From the NCBI GenBank assembly GCA_030077755.1, contig JAQJZZ010000007.1, positions 1,674,001-1,738,000 of the forward strand: a stretch of 64,000 bases of DNA, written 5' to 3'. Below, piece by piece: positions 1 to 10,987 of the stretch. Each line of letters opens with the position of its first letter. The stretch's first letter is position 1. Source of the DNA: Filosporella fistucella (taxonomy: Eukaryota; Ascomycota; Leotiomycetes; Helotiales). The position numbers and the translations under genes were made by a program. A model generated the notes under the pieces. It was not told the DNA's origin and searched no databases. It saw only the letters and a program-made list of their open reading frames with translations.

Positions 1-1532
1 CCCTCCTTGGAGAACTCCCATTTAAACCCATCGAGATGGCCAAGGACTTGGAAATAATCGGTATCGAGATCTGAGAGTATGCCGAGAAGACAGGTGAAAA
101 TTTTGCCTTCGTCGCTTTCTCGGAAAGAGATGGGTGTGGAGGAGTAGCTTGGAAAAGACTCTTCTTGTTTTTCGATGTACCTGAGAGTGATGGGTGACGT
201 GCGAAGATATTCCCTCTTCGCTTCTTTGACACTTTCGGCGAGATCGGTTTTGTAGGTGTTGAGCCTGGCGGTGAGTTCTTCTATGGTTGGTGCAGCTAGC
301 GAAATAGAAGGAGAGAAATGGATATCGTCCATCATATCGTCGTCGAAAGGAGGATAAGCTGGTCCTGCTAGTTCCATTCGTTCCAGTTCGGTTCGAAGGA
401 TTTGAATCTCTGAGTTGAGGTTTTTGATGAAAATATTATGGTTTTCCCTGTATTCGTCGGTGATGTCGTCTTCGTAGTCCATACGCTCTTCCCAATTCTT
501 TTCTTCAGCTGCTAAATCCTGGACTAATTTGGCCAATTTATTTAGCTTCATGGCGAAAGTAAGAGGAGAGATGGAGTTACCTCCTATAGAGCCAACGGGA
601 GAAGTAGCTGTAGTGGAAGGAGGTGGAACGTCATCGTAGAGATGAGCGCCGTCCTCGTCATCGTCACTATCAGAGTCGGAATCGTTTCCGGGAATTGGTT
701 GGCCAGCCGTGAAGGTCTGAGTTCCACCCATTTCGACATCGGTGTCGACAATCTTCTCCTCGTCCTCTTCATCAGATGGAGAAGAATCGTAGTCAACTGA
801 AAAGAAGGGACACTCACTACTCTCTTTCTTAGCCATCTTGCTCAACCCCTTCAAGATCTCCTTATTCATCTCGATCCCACTTCCCCTCCTCTTCATCTCC
901 TCCTGGATATCTTGTCCCAACCAAATTGCTTCATCCGGAGAAGCCAATGTCGTCCAAACCCGTTCTTCCTCTTGAATTTTCAAAGTCTCTCTATCCACAG
1001 GCTCGGCATTGATAACCCAATCCATATATTTCTTTCTCATGGCGCGGGCCTTACCACCAGCCAGCTTGAGCTGACTCTGATTAGTCAAGTTGGATCTCCT
1101 CTCATATTGGCGAATGGTGCTTAATGTATGGAGACATCGTGTCCGGAATAGTCTCTCGATATGGCGAGTGTAAGTGTCGGATGCATTGCCGAGAGCTGGG
1201 GAGAAAGTGAGCGGTTGATCGGCCCGGGTCCGGAATTCGGGACAACCGCGAAGGACTTTGAGGTGTGTTGTCGGCGATTGAGGTACAATGCGATAGTCTC
1301 CGACTGTGTTGGCTTGTTGGAGAGCTGAGTCACGGCGAGATAATTGAGGTCGAGTTGCTGGTGTCGATGGCCGTTGTGCAGGTTGAGAGCCAGTCGAGAT
1401 GAGTGAATCGTTAAACACCATTGTAATAGGTGTCATGTCGCAAGTAGGGTCCAAATATTGTTCTTCTTCCATCTGGAAAATATTCCCGTGATCGACGGAC
1501 ATTCCCAGTACGATGTCGAGTGAGTTGGCCAT
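1..1532 (-). CDS. Acidic coiled-coil protein of unknown function, partial (C-terminus beyond window)
   Basis: One uninterrupted reading frame of about 510 codons runs from an ATG at 1532 to the window edge with no stop, so the C-terminus is missing. I do not recognise the family. The first ~110 residues are polar and Ser/Pro rich, residues ~120-240 are basic and helical, and residues ~245-295 form an acidic patch including DSDSDSDDDEDG. Beyond that, residues ~310-385 are charged and heptad-like (LAAEEKNWEERMDYEDD), suggesting a coiled coil. The ATG at 1532 is the first in frame after upstream stops. No signal peptide or membrane segment is visible. Composition suggests a nuclear or cytoplasmic scaffold, which is inference. 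The frame is surely coding; its function is not known. Confidence 0.75.
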   Translation of the reverse strand, partial: MANSLDIVLGMSVDHGNIFQMEEEQYLDPTCDMTPITMVFNDSLISTGSQPAQRPSTPATRPQLSRRDSALQQANTVGDYRIVPQSPTTHLKVLRGCPEFRTRADQPLTFSPALGNASDTYTRHIERLFRTRCLHTLSTIRQYERRSNLTNQSQLKLAGGKARAMRKKYMDWVINAEPVDRETLKIQEEERVWTTLASPDEAIWLGQDIQEEMKRRGSGIEMNKEILKGLSKMAKKESSECPFFSVDYDSSPSDEEDEEKIVDTDVEMGGTQTFTAGQPIPGNDSDSDSDDDEDGAHLYDDVPPPSTTATSPVGSIGGNSISPLTFAMKLNKLAKLVQDLAAEEKNWEERMDYEDDITDEYRENHNIFIKNLNSEIQILRTELERMELAGPAYPPFDDDMMDDIHFSPSISLAAPTIEELTARLNTYKTDLAESVKEAKREYLRTSPITLRYIEKQEESFPSYSSTPISFRESDEGKIFTCLLGILSDLDTDYFQVLGHLDGFKWEFSKE

Positions 1533-2411
1533 GGTTCAAGCGGTAGTCTTAAGAAGTCTGGTGCCGACAGTCGATTACGAGATTCGAGCGAAGCGTGAAC
1601 AGAGTTTCGAGAATAATAATCTTGAAGATTATTGGGAATTGAAGATCTGCGTGAGGAGAAAGAGAGTTGGGTTTTCCTCCAGAAGCTTCACAATATATTC
1701 CACGCAGAGCAAAAATTTCTGACCTAAAACAGTGCATTTGAAAATATACTGGTAAGTGCGAGGAAAGTGACGGAATTGCGAAATTATGTGCCTGGCAGAG
1801 TGAGTGAACCATGGTTGGATAGCCCTTAGACGGGCTCAAAACCCACATAGTACCTATCAGAGAACGATAAAGATTTAATGGTCTGCAGGTGAGAGGTGAA
1901 CTTGTTGGACTGGAAGCCTTGAATCGGTAAGGAAGGGTACAGGAACAGCTTAACTCATCTTTAAGTCAGGGTTAGGACATGAAGTCCTCCAAGCTACTGG
2001 AGAAAGTCTGATCTCTACATCATTCTACATCATTCGAGTGTGCGGGAATTGTTCTGGAAGAAATAGAAAACGACATCATGGGCACTGACTAAAATGAGGG
2101 ATTGTGGTTTGAGCCTCTATGTGCGAAAAAAATTGTCGCAAAACCGTACGGAGAGAAGAAAGGTCACAATCACAACATGAAGCATTCCAAAAACCAAGAT
2201 AGTGAAGACGCTTTGCATTTCTCTAGACTTACAAGTCAATTTATCGCTGTCTAATTGCTCTTCTGGCAGTCAAACCAAATGGAGGAGGCAGATCGCTAAT
2301 CTTTTAGGGGCGGATATTGACCGATATGACACCTCTTAGGGCATCAGTAGCACATCTCCGTCCGTGACGTCTTGGAATCAATGCTATTCTGTCGAAATCT
2401 TATAGAGAAGA
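1533..2411. other. Intergenic, no gene seen
   Basis: This stretch holds the upstream region of the acidic coiled-coil gene and the downstream region of rpb7. Only short frames that shadow the opposite strand are present, and I see no RNA gene or repeat. Confidence 0.5.
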
Positions 2412-3070
2412 TCAAGACCCTTGCAGACAGCTGTTGCAAAACATTAGCAAAGAACTGTTCTCCAAGCAGAGGAGCATACCCAAGGTAATCCTCCTTGATA
2501 CTGGCAATTGCATACATCCCACCGACTTCGGCTCTGGTACCGATTAGTTTCACCCGAACGTGTGTGCCGACCTCGATCACCGAGTCCTCATTGTTTGTGA
2601 ACTGAGGAGGAGTAGCATTGGGATCGAACTTGATGTCAGGTGGGATGAGCTATAAATGGTCAGCCAATCGCATTTATTATGTTTATGTTACTAACATGTG
2701 CGGATACGAAAAGAGGTAGTGGGCCTGCATCAGCAAAGAATCCGACTTGGTTCACCGAGGTAACAATCGCATCGACCTGTCAGTGTAAGCTTTGCAAAAC
2801 AAAACCTTTCGAAATCCTCACAGTTTCACCCTTGAAGGGTCTCCAGACTACTGCACGATACTGTACCGTAAATTCGGCCAATCCACTTCCAGGCAGAATA
2901 CGCCCATCAGACACTTGGAAAGCATCCATGATTGTGATGATAAAGTAACGTCCTGTGCAAGTACCCTCAACATCCTTCAAGAGTTTCCCTGTGACCAGCT
3001 CTTTCATATTACGACCAAAGTATGAGGGATGCAGGGTAACCTGACGCTCGAGATTGTAGAGGAAAAACAT
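2412..3070 (-). CDS. rpb7: RNA polymerase II subunit Rpb7
   Basis: Rpb7 pairs with Rpb4 to form the stalk of RNA polymerase II in the nucleus and binds nascent RNA. Four exons are inferred: 2822-3070, 2696-2776, 2480-2649 and 2412-2430. The introns are 2777-2821, 2650-2695 and 2431-2479, all GT-AG and 45-49 nt long. They join to a 172-residue protein, against 171 in yeast. The start [19 protein letters not shown] matches the conserved Rpb7 N-terminus, so the ATG at 3070 is preferred over a codon five residues upstream. Other family landmarks are FNVKYRAVVFKPFKGE-like [17 protein letters not shown], the S1/OB-fold segment [20 protein letters not shown], and the near-terminal IKEDYLG. The last exon gives only a few residues after DYLG and is the least certain piece. 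Confidence 0.95.
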
Positions 3071-4243
3071 GGTGACGGATTGCAAAGCGCAGATGAGGGC
3101 CGCAGATGGATTCTGGAAAGGTCGATAGATTCACAGAAGTTGTGCGAGTAAACAGATCCTTGAGCGATTTGCAGCCGCGTAGAAATTCGTAGAAACCGCA
3201 AGCCTTGGAGGCAATAGAATGTGAATGGAGGGAGGCAAAGGTGAGCTTCAATCAATCGATGCTCAAACCACCACTACCAAACCTAGCCTCCTACACCCAT
3301 AAATATATCCTCCTTGATCGCGAGAGCTGTTCTAAACCTGCAGATATGATGCGCTCAAGATAGGAGGAATTCTGCAGACATCAGTCCAGAACGCAATGAA
3401 GCGCTGGGTGATCACCAGACATACAATGCTCAAAAGAATGAATTTGCAAAGACGAACACTTCGGCACTTCTCTGGAATCGTCACAGAGAGTGCGCAAAGG
3501 TGTCAATGCTTGGTTGGACAAATGCGGATGGAATGGACTTGGTCGAGAGGACAAAGAAATGTTGATGGAGGTTGATGCCAAGTTCTTTGCATTTATTGTT
3601 GGGGATGAGATGTTCGCGTGGGAGAGGGAGCAGGCGTAGAGATGAGTACTAAGAATGTGCACGGCAGACGAGGCTGTGAAGTTCTGATTGAACTCCGAGG
3701 ATCAACCAGAACAGACACCGCAGAGACAAGAGGGTACAAAGCTACGAAGATTCCTAGGTACATAGGTACCTGGTATTACTCATTCATTAGTACTCATAAA
3801 TACATTCTCTGCGTACAATCCTGCATTCTTATAGCTACACATCTGTCCGCACTCAATTCGTGCCAACCTCAAACTCTCAACATCGGAACATTCATCATTC
3901 CTGACCGAGCCTAGGCAACGCACCGCCATCAAGCCCAGCCAGCACACATCACAAGCAAATGCGACACCCCGAGAACGTTAATAAAGAAGTCACAATGATA
4001 TGATATGATCTGATAACCCGCAGCCACTTGCTTACTATCAAAATCCTCATTCTGCACCTAGTATCGAATTTGTTGTCTGCATCCACCTACAGAACACACA
4101 CGATTACTTCTCCTCACCACAAATCACGCCAGCAATCTAATGGTTTTGCGGCAACCACTCCGCTGATACTGATACTCACTGTGCATTCAACTCTTCTCCA
4201 CCTCTGACCTCGCCCTCCAGACACATCACCACATCAGCTCAAA
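3071..4243. other. Divergent intergenic region between rpb7 and the mpo1-like gene
   Basis: The two flanking genes are transcribed away from each other, so this 1.17-kb stretch carries both promoters. A TATATCC/AAATATA-like stretch near 3300 and a pyrimidine-rich tract near 4180-4240 just before the mpo1 ATG are visible. No coding gene is supported; open frames here are short and lack homology I recognise. Confidence 0.5.
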
Positions 4244-4921
4244 ATGTCTCTCAATCTCGAGAAGCAACTATGTTTTGTACGTTTTTGCTCGCATTCTTGC
4301 ATCTTCGCTAACAGCTACAGTATGGAGCATACCACCATAATGCCGTCAACATCGGCATTCACATGGCTTGCGTGCCTTTGATTCTGGCTACCAGCTTGCT
4401 CCTTGTACGTCCGCAACAACCCTTTATCTAATAATCCTAACAGCAAACAGGCAACAAATAGTCCTGCCCTAATTCCTCTGCCAGACTGGCTTACCATCCC
4501 AAATCTCCCTCTCAATGTCGGAACCATCGGAGCAATTCTCTATAGCGGTTTCTACATCCTTCTCGAACCCGTCGCAGGCACTATTCTCCTTCCCATCATA
4601 ATTGGCTGGACCGCATATGCCAAACACCTTACAAGCGTCTACCCAACTACCTCTAATCAATCTGCCATCGCCGTCTTCGTCGTCAGTTGGATTCTGCAAT
4701 TTGTGGGCCATGGAGTATACGAGGGGCGGGCACCAGCATTGTTGGACAACCTGTTGCAAGCTTTAGTGCTCGCTCCATTCTTTGTATTCATGGAGTTTCT
4801 GTTCAAGTTTGGATATAGACCTGAATTGCAAAAGCGCGTGAATGAGGCGGTGGAGAAAGAGATTAAGAAGTTTAGAGCAGAGAAGGCAAATGGAGGGGTC
4901 AAGAATGGGAAGGCAAATTAA
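4244..4921 (+). CDS. mpo1: Mpo1-like 2-hydroxy fatty acid dioxygenase (DUF962)
   Basis: The family (yeast Mpo1/YGL010W) is an ER-membrane Fe(II)-dependent dioxygenase that shortens 2-hydroxy fatty acids from phytosphingosine breakdown by alpha-oxidation. Exons 4244-4276, 4321-4404 and 4451-4921 join through GT-AG introns of 44 and 46 nt to give 195 residues; yeast Mpo1 has 174. Residues 12-25 read YGAYHHNAVNIGIH, the conserved His-rich first segment. A second conserved segment is QFVGHGVYEGRAPALLDN, whose His and Glu are family hallmarks. Several hydrophobic helices lie between them, and the tail is Lys-rich, as expected for an ER membrane protein. The short first exon (MSLNLEKQLCF) is typical of this family. 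The gene is complete. Confidence 0.9.
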
Positions 4922-5649
4922 ATCCCGATATTAAAGACAATGCCCAGCGATGACACTAAGGGATACAAAATGACGTACGATTTTGATTCCGGGACGCAGG
5001 GACAGCAGAAAATGGAGATAGGTTGGATGGGAGAAGAATAGCTGGCTGCAAGAAGGATGGATATAATGAGATTATGCTGGAGTAAAGTGCATGGCAAGGT
5101 GCGAAGAAGCGCTTCCGTTTTTTCTCTGCAATAACTGCGATACGATTGATTTGGCAGCCCTTTTCAAATGCTTGTTAGACTAGGTTTCACGGTCAATGAA
5201 GACCAGTTCTGTTTTTCAGCGAATCAAATTGGGTTGAAAAATGGATTTCGCATTGTATATAAGGTATACGTAATTGAGTATTGGCGTATCTGGATGAGTT
5301 ATGATTTCTAGCTTGTGATTCCTAACTGATACTTACTTATCCCATATGTTTCGGTGAAGTATCACCTTTTTCTCTTCGACCAACAAAAGTGCTCTCTACT
5401 CGATCTCAAAGAAGTTACTTCATTGCACAATCGTCCGAAGCAATCTTGAAAATTTTCTACAACAAAGATTCATCCTTTTCACTAGTCACTTCAAGCAAAA
5501 AGTTATAATTGAACAAGGAAACACATCTATTTCTTTATTGTCATATCAATGATATCATAAGCCAGATATCTATCATTAAAGAACTGCCAGCAATTCTCTC
5601 ATTCCCTGGTATCCAAGAACGGACAAAGTGGTATCAAACAACCATATTC
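4922..5649. other. Intergenic between convergent genes
   Basis: This is the shared 3' region of the mpo1-like gene and the Cys-rich protein gene, which converge. It is AT-rich towards 5500, with no supported gene. Confidence 0.5.
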
Positions 5650-6699
5650 CTACCGCCATCTAACATCCCTCCACGTCGGATCACTATTCAACCTATCGTC
5701 TGTGTTTCCACCACTCCACTCCGCAATAGCAGCCTCCAGCTCCCCATCAAGCATACTCATCGTCCCCTCTCCATGTCCCTTCTGCACAGGCAACGGTTTC
5801 CTCTCTACCCCTTTCTTCGCAGTCTTCCCTCCTTTCCCTTTCAGTGGTAAAACAGGTAACGGTCTATTTGGCGGTGGCGGCAACATTCCATGATTTCCTT
5901 GCACCATGTTTCCCCAGCGATTCCATTGTACGCCTGGTTGTACATAGGCACAGTCATTCAATCCCAGCCCTTGGCCTAAAATTCGGGGATCAGAGCCAGA
6001 AGTGGAGAGATAGCCTTTTATGAGCGCTGGTTCCATGTAGCGTGAGTCGTGGTGTGTAGGAGATTTCGTACGTGGCTGTTGAGCCCAACCATATTGCCTC
6101 GCCGCTTGCGAAGCAGCAAGTCTCGCCTTCTCCATCTCTTCTCTGGAAGATCTGCGTGGTGCTGTCTTAGCATTTGTTCTCCCCTTTGATATATCCTTAG
6201 CTGGAACTGAAGGGGGAAGAGGTGTCTGATATACCGTCTCATTTCCCTTCTGTCTCTTCAACATCTCCCTGATTTCTGGACGAGGTGGAGTATATTCTTT
6301 TTCCCTCTCTTTTCTATAGAATTCTTTGATTCCTCTCTCACAGCATAATCCTTTATTCCCTCCATTTCCACCTGGAACTCTCCTTCTTCCTTCTCGGATA
6401 CAGGCTTGGCATCTAAATGCCTCTCGACGCTGCTCGTGTCTTCGCTCTTGTAAGAGCTCTTTTTGAAGTGCGTTATGTACTTCTCGGCCTTTGGAACTGC
6501 TTTTTGAGGAAATGGAACAGGAGGGACAGTGTGTGTAGATGTGTTTTATGCCAGATGGTTTTCGACATTTTGAGGTGGGTCTAGGTGAGAGACAGAAGAG
6601 AGAGCGGAAGCCAGAGGATTTTGGGGGAGGTGGGAAACGGCATGGTGTGGGTTGGGAGTTGGTGTGTGTACAGGTATAGAGGTCGGTTTGGATGCACAT
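5650..6699 (-). CDS. Fungal protein of unknown function with Cys pairs
   Basis: A single 349-residue frame starts at a true ATG at 6699. I do not recognise the family. The N-terminal third has paired cysteines (CRK...HCPSC around residue 60 and FRCQACI around residue 100) that could bind zinc. It is followed by a very basic Arg/Glu-rich helical stretch (residues ~80-220) and a Pro/Gly-rich tail with LPPPPNRPLPVLPLKGKGG. There is no signal peptide or membrane segment. The length of the frame and its sharp end at a stop support coding. The low-complexity composition suggests a lineage-restricted, partly disordered protein. Confidence 0.6.
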   Translation of the reverse strand: MCIQTDLYTCTHTNSQPTPCRFPPPPKSSGFRSLFCLSPRPTSKCRKPSGIKHIYTHCPSCSISSKSSSKGREVHNALQKELLQERRHEQRREAFRCQACIREGRRRVPGGNGGNKGLCCERGIKEFYRKEREKEYTPPRPEIREMLKRQKGNETVYQTPLPPSVPAKDISKGRTNAKTAPRRSSREEMEKARLAASQAARQYGWAQQPRTKSPTHHDSRYMEPALIKGYLSTSGSDPRILGQGLGLNDCAYVQPGVQWNRWGNMVQGNHGMLPPPPNRPLPVLPLKGKGGKTAKKGVERKPLPVQKGHGEGTMSMLDGELEAAIAEWSGGNTDDRLNSDPTWRDVRWR

Positions 6700-8057
6700 T
6701 TTGGTATATTTCTTCCTTTCTTAGTGTGATATGTGATATTGCTGATAGTGCGCGTTGATAGGTGGTGTATATAGAAGTAAAGGAATGTACAGAAGTAAGT
6801 AAATGTGCAAGTATATACTCGTTTCAAAACTGTTCAATAGATCTGCGGAAATACAATATGCATTGTATCTATACTTAAGCACTAGAATGTTCTCTTTCAC
6901 TCAATATAATTGTTCTCCTTAGTTCCTTTGCATTGTGCAAGTCTTTGATCTGTTTATTAGAGAATTTTCCACTTTGTTCTTTGGGATGATCTCTTTGTTT
7001 AGGTGGGAAAATAGTTGCCCAAAGATAATGAGTTGTTCTTTACTATTCTGCTGTGACTTTGTTCGTGGGTTTGGTGGCGAGTGTGCTATGATCTCTCCTC
7101 GTTGTTCCTCTTTTGGACAGTCTAGAGCTTGACCTCTCGAAAGCCAGCTTGCGGCTTCAAAACTGTGCCCCTTACATGTCGTTTTGGGAAAGACTCTGTC
7201 ATATTTTGAAAACCAGAAAAGCTATTCGCGAATCTTCCTCGCAGCAACAAAGCATTCTGGCAGGACGCTGCACAATCTATTATTGGTACTTGATAATAAA
7301 GCTTGAAACAATTTCTTTGTTCCTAATAAAGGATGGGAGCTAATTAGATTTTTATTCGGTTATCTTGCCAGAAAATTTGGCAAATCAAGGCTCAAAATGA
7401 AGCCTGGAGGAAGTGATGGGTGGATCACATGATGAAGTTCTGCCCATGGGAAGGGAAAATTCTAGGTTTTGATTTCAAGTAGAGGGTCACAAGTAATTAG
7501 TAATTAAGAATCACAATTATAATCAATGAATAAAATACGGAATAGAATATTTGTGTAGCTTTGCTTCGTGCCCATTGGTGGGTTTCTTGGGGAAATGTAA
7601 ATCTAGTATTATAATCAGGCCGGAGACTAATACCTTCTTATCTTGGTAAAAATAAGATCCTAACTTCTCATGATGAAGTCTCCAACCAGATAGTGTTTTT
7701 CTGCGAAAATATCCCTCTGGGAGTTTCTCTGGAGACATTTTCCTCACAGGTCAAAATTAAACGACTGCTTGCTTCCGAAGTCAGCCTCCTAGAAACTCTT
7801 TCAGCTACTTTCAATTTCTAAGTATCACTCCCCGTTTCAGATAAGGGAGGGTTCTAGGTAAATATCTCCATTCAGAATCTCTGTAACAAACATGAACTCC
7901 GCACATTCCAGTCTCCTTCCCGAGCAATGTAGCATGTTTCAAGCCCTCATCAGACAACATCACGGTATCGATAAGGCCTGTATGCTCAAATGATTTCCAA
8001 CTCAAAAATCAGAACATTTAATCGACTCGACGCCATCATACTACCAGAGAAACAACA
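6700..8057. other. Intergenic, AT-rich
   Basis: The region upstream of the Cys-pair gene contains many short AT-rich frames on both strands, none with recognisable features. No repeat or RNA gene was seen. Confidence 0.5.
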
Positions 8058-8137
8058 TGTCATCGCCGAAATCCCCTTCCTCTCTCATTCGCCCCCTCCA
8101 CAAACGAACAAGAAAATCTAAATGATTACACCAATCA

Positions 8138-8905
8138 GGATTCCTCTAACCTCGTCTCCGATGTTATATACTTCCCCTCCATCTCCCACTTCGCCATCTC
8201 GCACCTTCTCCTTTCCACAACCTCCAATTTTCAGTCCAACATACGCAGTCCCACTCAGATCATGATTCAGATCTAGATCTTGAAGATACAAATCTTGAGG
8301 AACATGATGAACCGAAACCATCATTGTACAATGGGCGGAACACCTCATCAAGTACATTCAATACAGCCGGTGCAGCTGGATTCAAAATGATTTTCGGAGA
8401 AGGAGCAGACGACTTTGAAACAGAGGTTTCGAGCTCGAAACCGAAATTGGTGCAATTTAAAGAGCATCCAAGAAAATCTCACCTGGTAGAATCAGGGCGG
8501 ATTCAGGATAACGAGACTTTTCTTACGCTTGGTGGAAATGATGACACTATTGTTGGTATTTGGAGGGATAGCTACGCACCGAATGGAGGTAAAAGTGATC
8601 AGTAACTCGAATTCTCATTCGGATCCTCAAATAGCTCAAATTCATCGAATTTCAGATTGATAGGGAGTCATTTTATACCTATTGATACAAGTATTGATAG
8701 GTCTCCGCTGGAAGTTCTGACAACTAAGCCTACCTTCAACTTTCTTGGAGGTAAAGTGTCTGCAGATCATGGTGGCATAATGGAGCCGAAACACTGTGCT
8801 CTTGAGTCTGTACAGACACTTCTAAGTTTTGAGGTCGAAGAGGAGATGTACCGAAGAGAGGAAAGCTGGAGTACCCGGGTAGGCGGAAGGACGCTTGAGT
8901 ACTAG
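8138..8905 (+). CDS. Possible two-exon gene of unknown function, 5' end unresolved
   Basis: Two frames join cleanly: one ends ...APNGGKSDQ at 8601 and continues after a 54-nt GT-AG intron (8602-8655) with LIGSHFIPIDTSIDRSPLEV, ending at 8905. The upstream part is open back to about 8138 and carries an acidic run (HDSDLDLEDTNLEEHDEP). No ATG in this frame gives a convincing start. An ATG at 8058 opens a short frame (MSSPKSPSSLIRPLHKRTRK) that stops at once, and no good intron links it to the body. The gene may therefore be truncated, frameshifted or mis-read by me. The product is not recognised. Confidence 0.35.
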
Positions 8906-10093
8906 GTCTTTAACACTGATGACAGTGCCGTTTATGGCGTTTAAAGTGAGTGATGGGTATTCATCTGCTATGAGGGAGGAGGCAACACCGGAGGTGGGAG
9001 ATGATTGAGAGGCTGAAAGAGCAGAGGCGAGGGTTGTGAGAGTGAGAGCCAGGGATAGAGGTTTACAGAAACCAGTTTGATGGCTGAATTGAAGGAGTCG
9101 ATTATTCTGAGATTGAAAGAACCTTTGCGTGGTAGTTGAAATAGTTTAAATAGAGAAATATCGTTGAGGTTGGAATTGAGAGATGATGATGGTCCCTTAC
9201 TTAAGATGTACAGTACCACCATCTGTATTCTTTCCTCAGTCCCCATTCCTCACCTACCATTCTCTAATTCAATGTTCAGCCATTCAGCGCGAGAATGAAT
9301 CTTAGTATCCCCGACGTCATGCAGATCTCTAGGCTGAGACGGAGCCTCAATCCCTATCTATCTAAGAGGGCACTAACCACCCCGTGTTTAACATACAATG
9401 TGTAAATATGATGCTGTGACGATGAATAAAGATATGTCCTAGTCTGTATAGAGTAAATAAGAGCGGGAGTGATGCTTGATTCACGTAAAAACTACACTAG
9501 GCATTTGGATGCCGAAACCATACCTGATGGGGTATGCCGGGGACCCTGAAGGATGGGAATAGGGGTTAAGCGAGGTGTTGGACGGCTGTCATTCTGTAAT
9601 GCCTCGATTACAGTAAAGGGCTATAGTAATTGTGCGGATGCTACCAAGAGATCTACACGATGTAACAGAGGGGATCAAAATGCAGTTGGACGTATTTCTA
9701 GATCTATGATGAGGATGATCTCATCCAATCCCAACGATTTCGCAGCGATCACTGTTGCCATCTAGGAAATCTCTCACCTGGAGCTGTTGAGCATCTTGTC
9801 GGCCAAAAGCTTCTTGCTTAGCCTTGTTGAAGTGACTCACTTCCAACGCTATCTACTTAGTTATTCTATGAGCACTGCATTCAAGGCCAGACCTAGCGAA
9901 AAGAGAGAAATGGTAATTCGCTTGCTTTTGCATCTTTCTCTTTCCCTGCGAGCAATGACCCTGACAATAGGTACACCTTCCTGTAGATGGTCAACTCAAG
10001 CAAGTGAAGCTTTTCCTGAAGTTCTCCTGACTACCCAACCTATCATCCTCCTCCAACAACCCCTTCATCTCCCAAAATTGCGCTCGTCACTAC
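8906..10093. other. Intergenic, no gene seen
   Basis: Only short frames are present, including a Ser/Leu-rich one at 9787-10200 that overlaps the 3' end of the kinase-like gene on the other strand and looks like a shadow. Confidence 0.45.
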
Positions 10094-10987
10094 TTATCCC
10101 TCCCAGCTTTCCACAAAACCACAAACAATATCCACAGCCCCTTCATAATCTGCTCTTGGCAGATTTTCCTTCACCCATTTCAAATCAGGATCAATCGTGA
10201 AACATAGTGCTCTCCAATGTAGCGCCTTTAGAAGCAACTGCATTCTCAGCTCAGCCTGTGGACCTTTCACATACAGGTTTACTGTATCCAAGCCCTGACC
10301 AGCCCACGATAGCCCATCTGCAACGATAATAGCATCAGCATATTCAACTGGCCTCCAGTAAAATGTAAGATCGATAATGGCAGGGGACACATCCTTGCTC
10401 TCACTGAATAGGATATTGCCTGTCAAGTCGCCATGAATTAGCTGAGGTGAGGTGCAATCTGTACCTAATGGTTTCATTTTCTTCGCGAGCTTGTCGAAGA
10501 GAGGTCGAAAATGTGCTAATATCTCTTCGTTGACGTTTTGGACTTCTTCAAGTCTCTTTTCGTCCCAGACTACCTCGTCTGCTTCATTGAACCTATTCAG
10601 CTGTTTTCCAACAAGCGGTGGTCTCGCTTCTCCTTCGTAAAGTTCACGCAGGTCAGCGTGAAACGCGCGACTTATTCTGAACATCTCTTCAATACGTCCA
10701 CTTATCCCTGAAACTCCCTCGACGAATGAGCTAGCAGTCCAGCCTTTGGAAATGTAAGTCCCAGGTCTATCAACAATGGACAAAGGCACAGCGAGGCGAT
10801 ATGAAGTTGGCGAGCGTGATATTAGTCTAGAAGCTAGTTCTGCAATCCATTGCTCCAGTAAGTCGTCATCGGAGGGTTTGAATACTGTTTGGTTGACTAT
10901 ATAGCAGAGACCTCGGCCACCGGAGATAGGTTGAGGTGTTCCCTGCAGGCCAAATGCATGGATTACTTCCTGAGGAGGGGCTGTCAT
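10094..10987 (-). CDS. Aminoglycoside-phosphotransferase-superfamily kinase-like protein
   Basis: This intronless 297-residue frame has a true ATG at 10987. The kinase-like core is clear: LIHGDLTGNILF (about residues 185-196) is the catalytic loop with the HGD aspartate and the metal-binding Asn, and AIIDLTFYWRP holds the aspartate that replaces DFG. The N-terminal GGRGLCYIVNQTVFKP fits a small lobe with a nucleotide loop and the lysine of the ATP site. The whole layout resembles a conserved hypothetical family I recall as mainly actinobacterial (TIGR02569), which hints at transfer between bacteria and fungi; this is inference from memory. The natural substrate is unknown, and drug resistance should not be assumed. 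Confidence 0.8.
   Translation of the reverse strand: MTAPPQEVIHAFGLQGTPQPISGGRGLCYIVNQTVFKPSDDDLLEQWIAELASRLISRSPTSYRLAVPLSIVDRPGTYISKGWTASSFVEGVSGISGRIEEMFRISRAFHADLRELYEGEARPPLVGKQLNRFNEADEVVWDEKRLEEVQNVNEEILAHFRPLFDKLAKKMKPLGTDCTSPQLIHGDLTGNILFSESKDVSPAIIDLTFYWRPVEYADAIIVADGLSWAGQGLDTVNLYVKGPQAELRMQLLLKALHWRALCFTIDPDLKWVKENLPRADYEGAVDIVCGFVESWEG

Noticed and set aside
9787..10200. A 137-codon plus-strand frame
   Set aside because: Its second half lies antisense to the kinase-like gene, it has no ATG at its beginning, and its composition looks non-coding.
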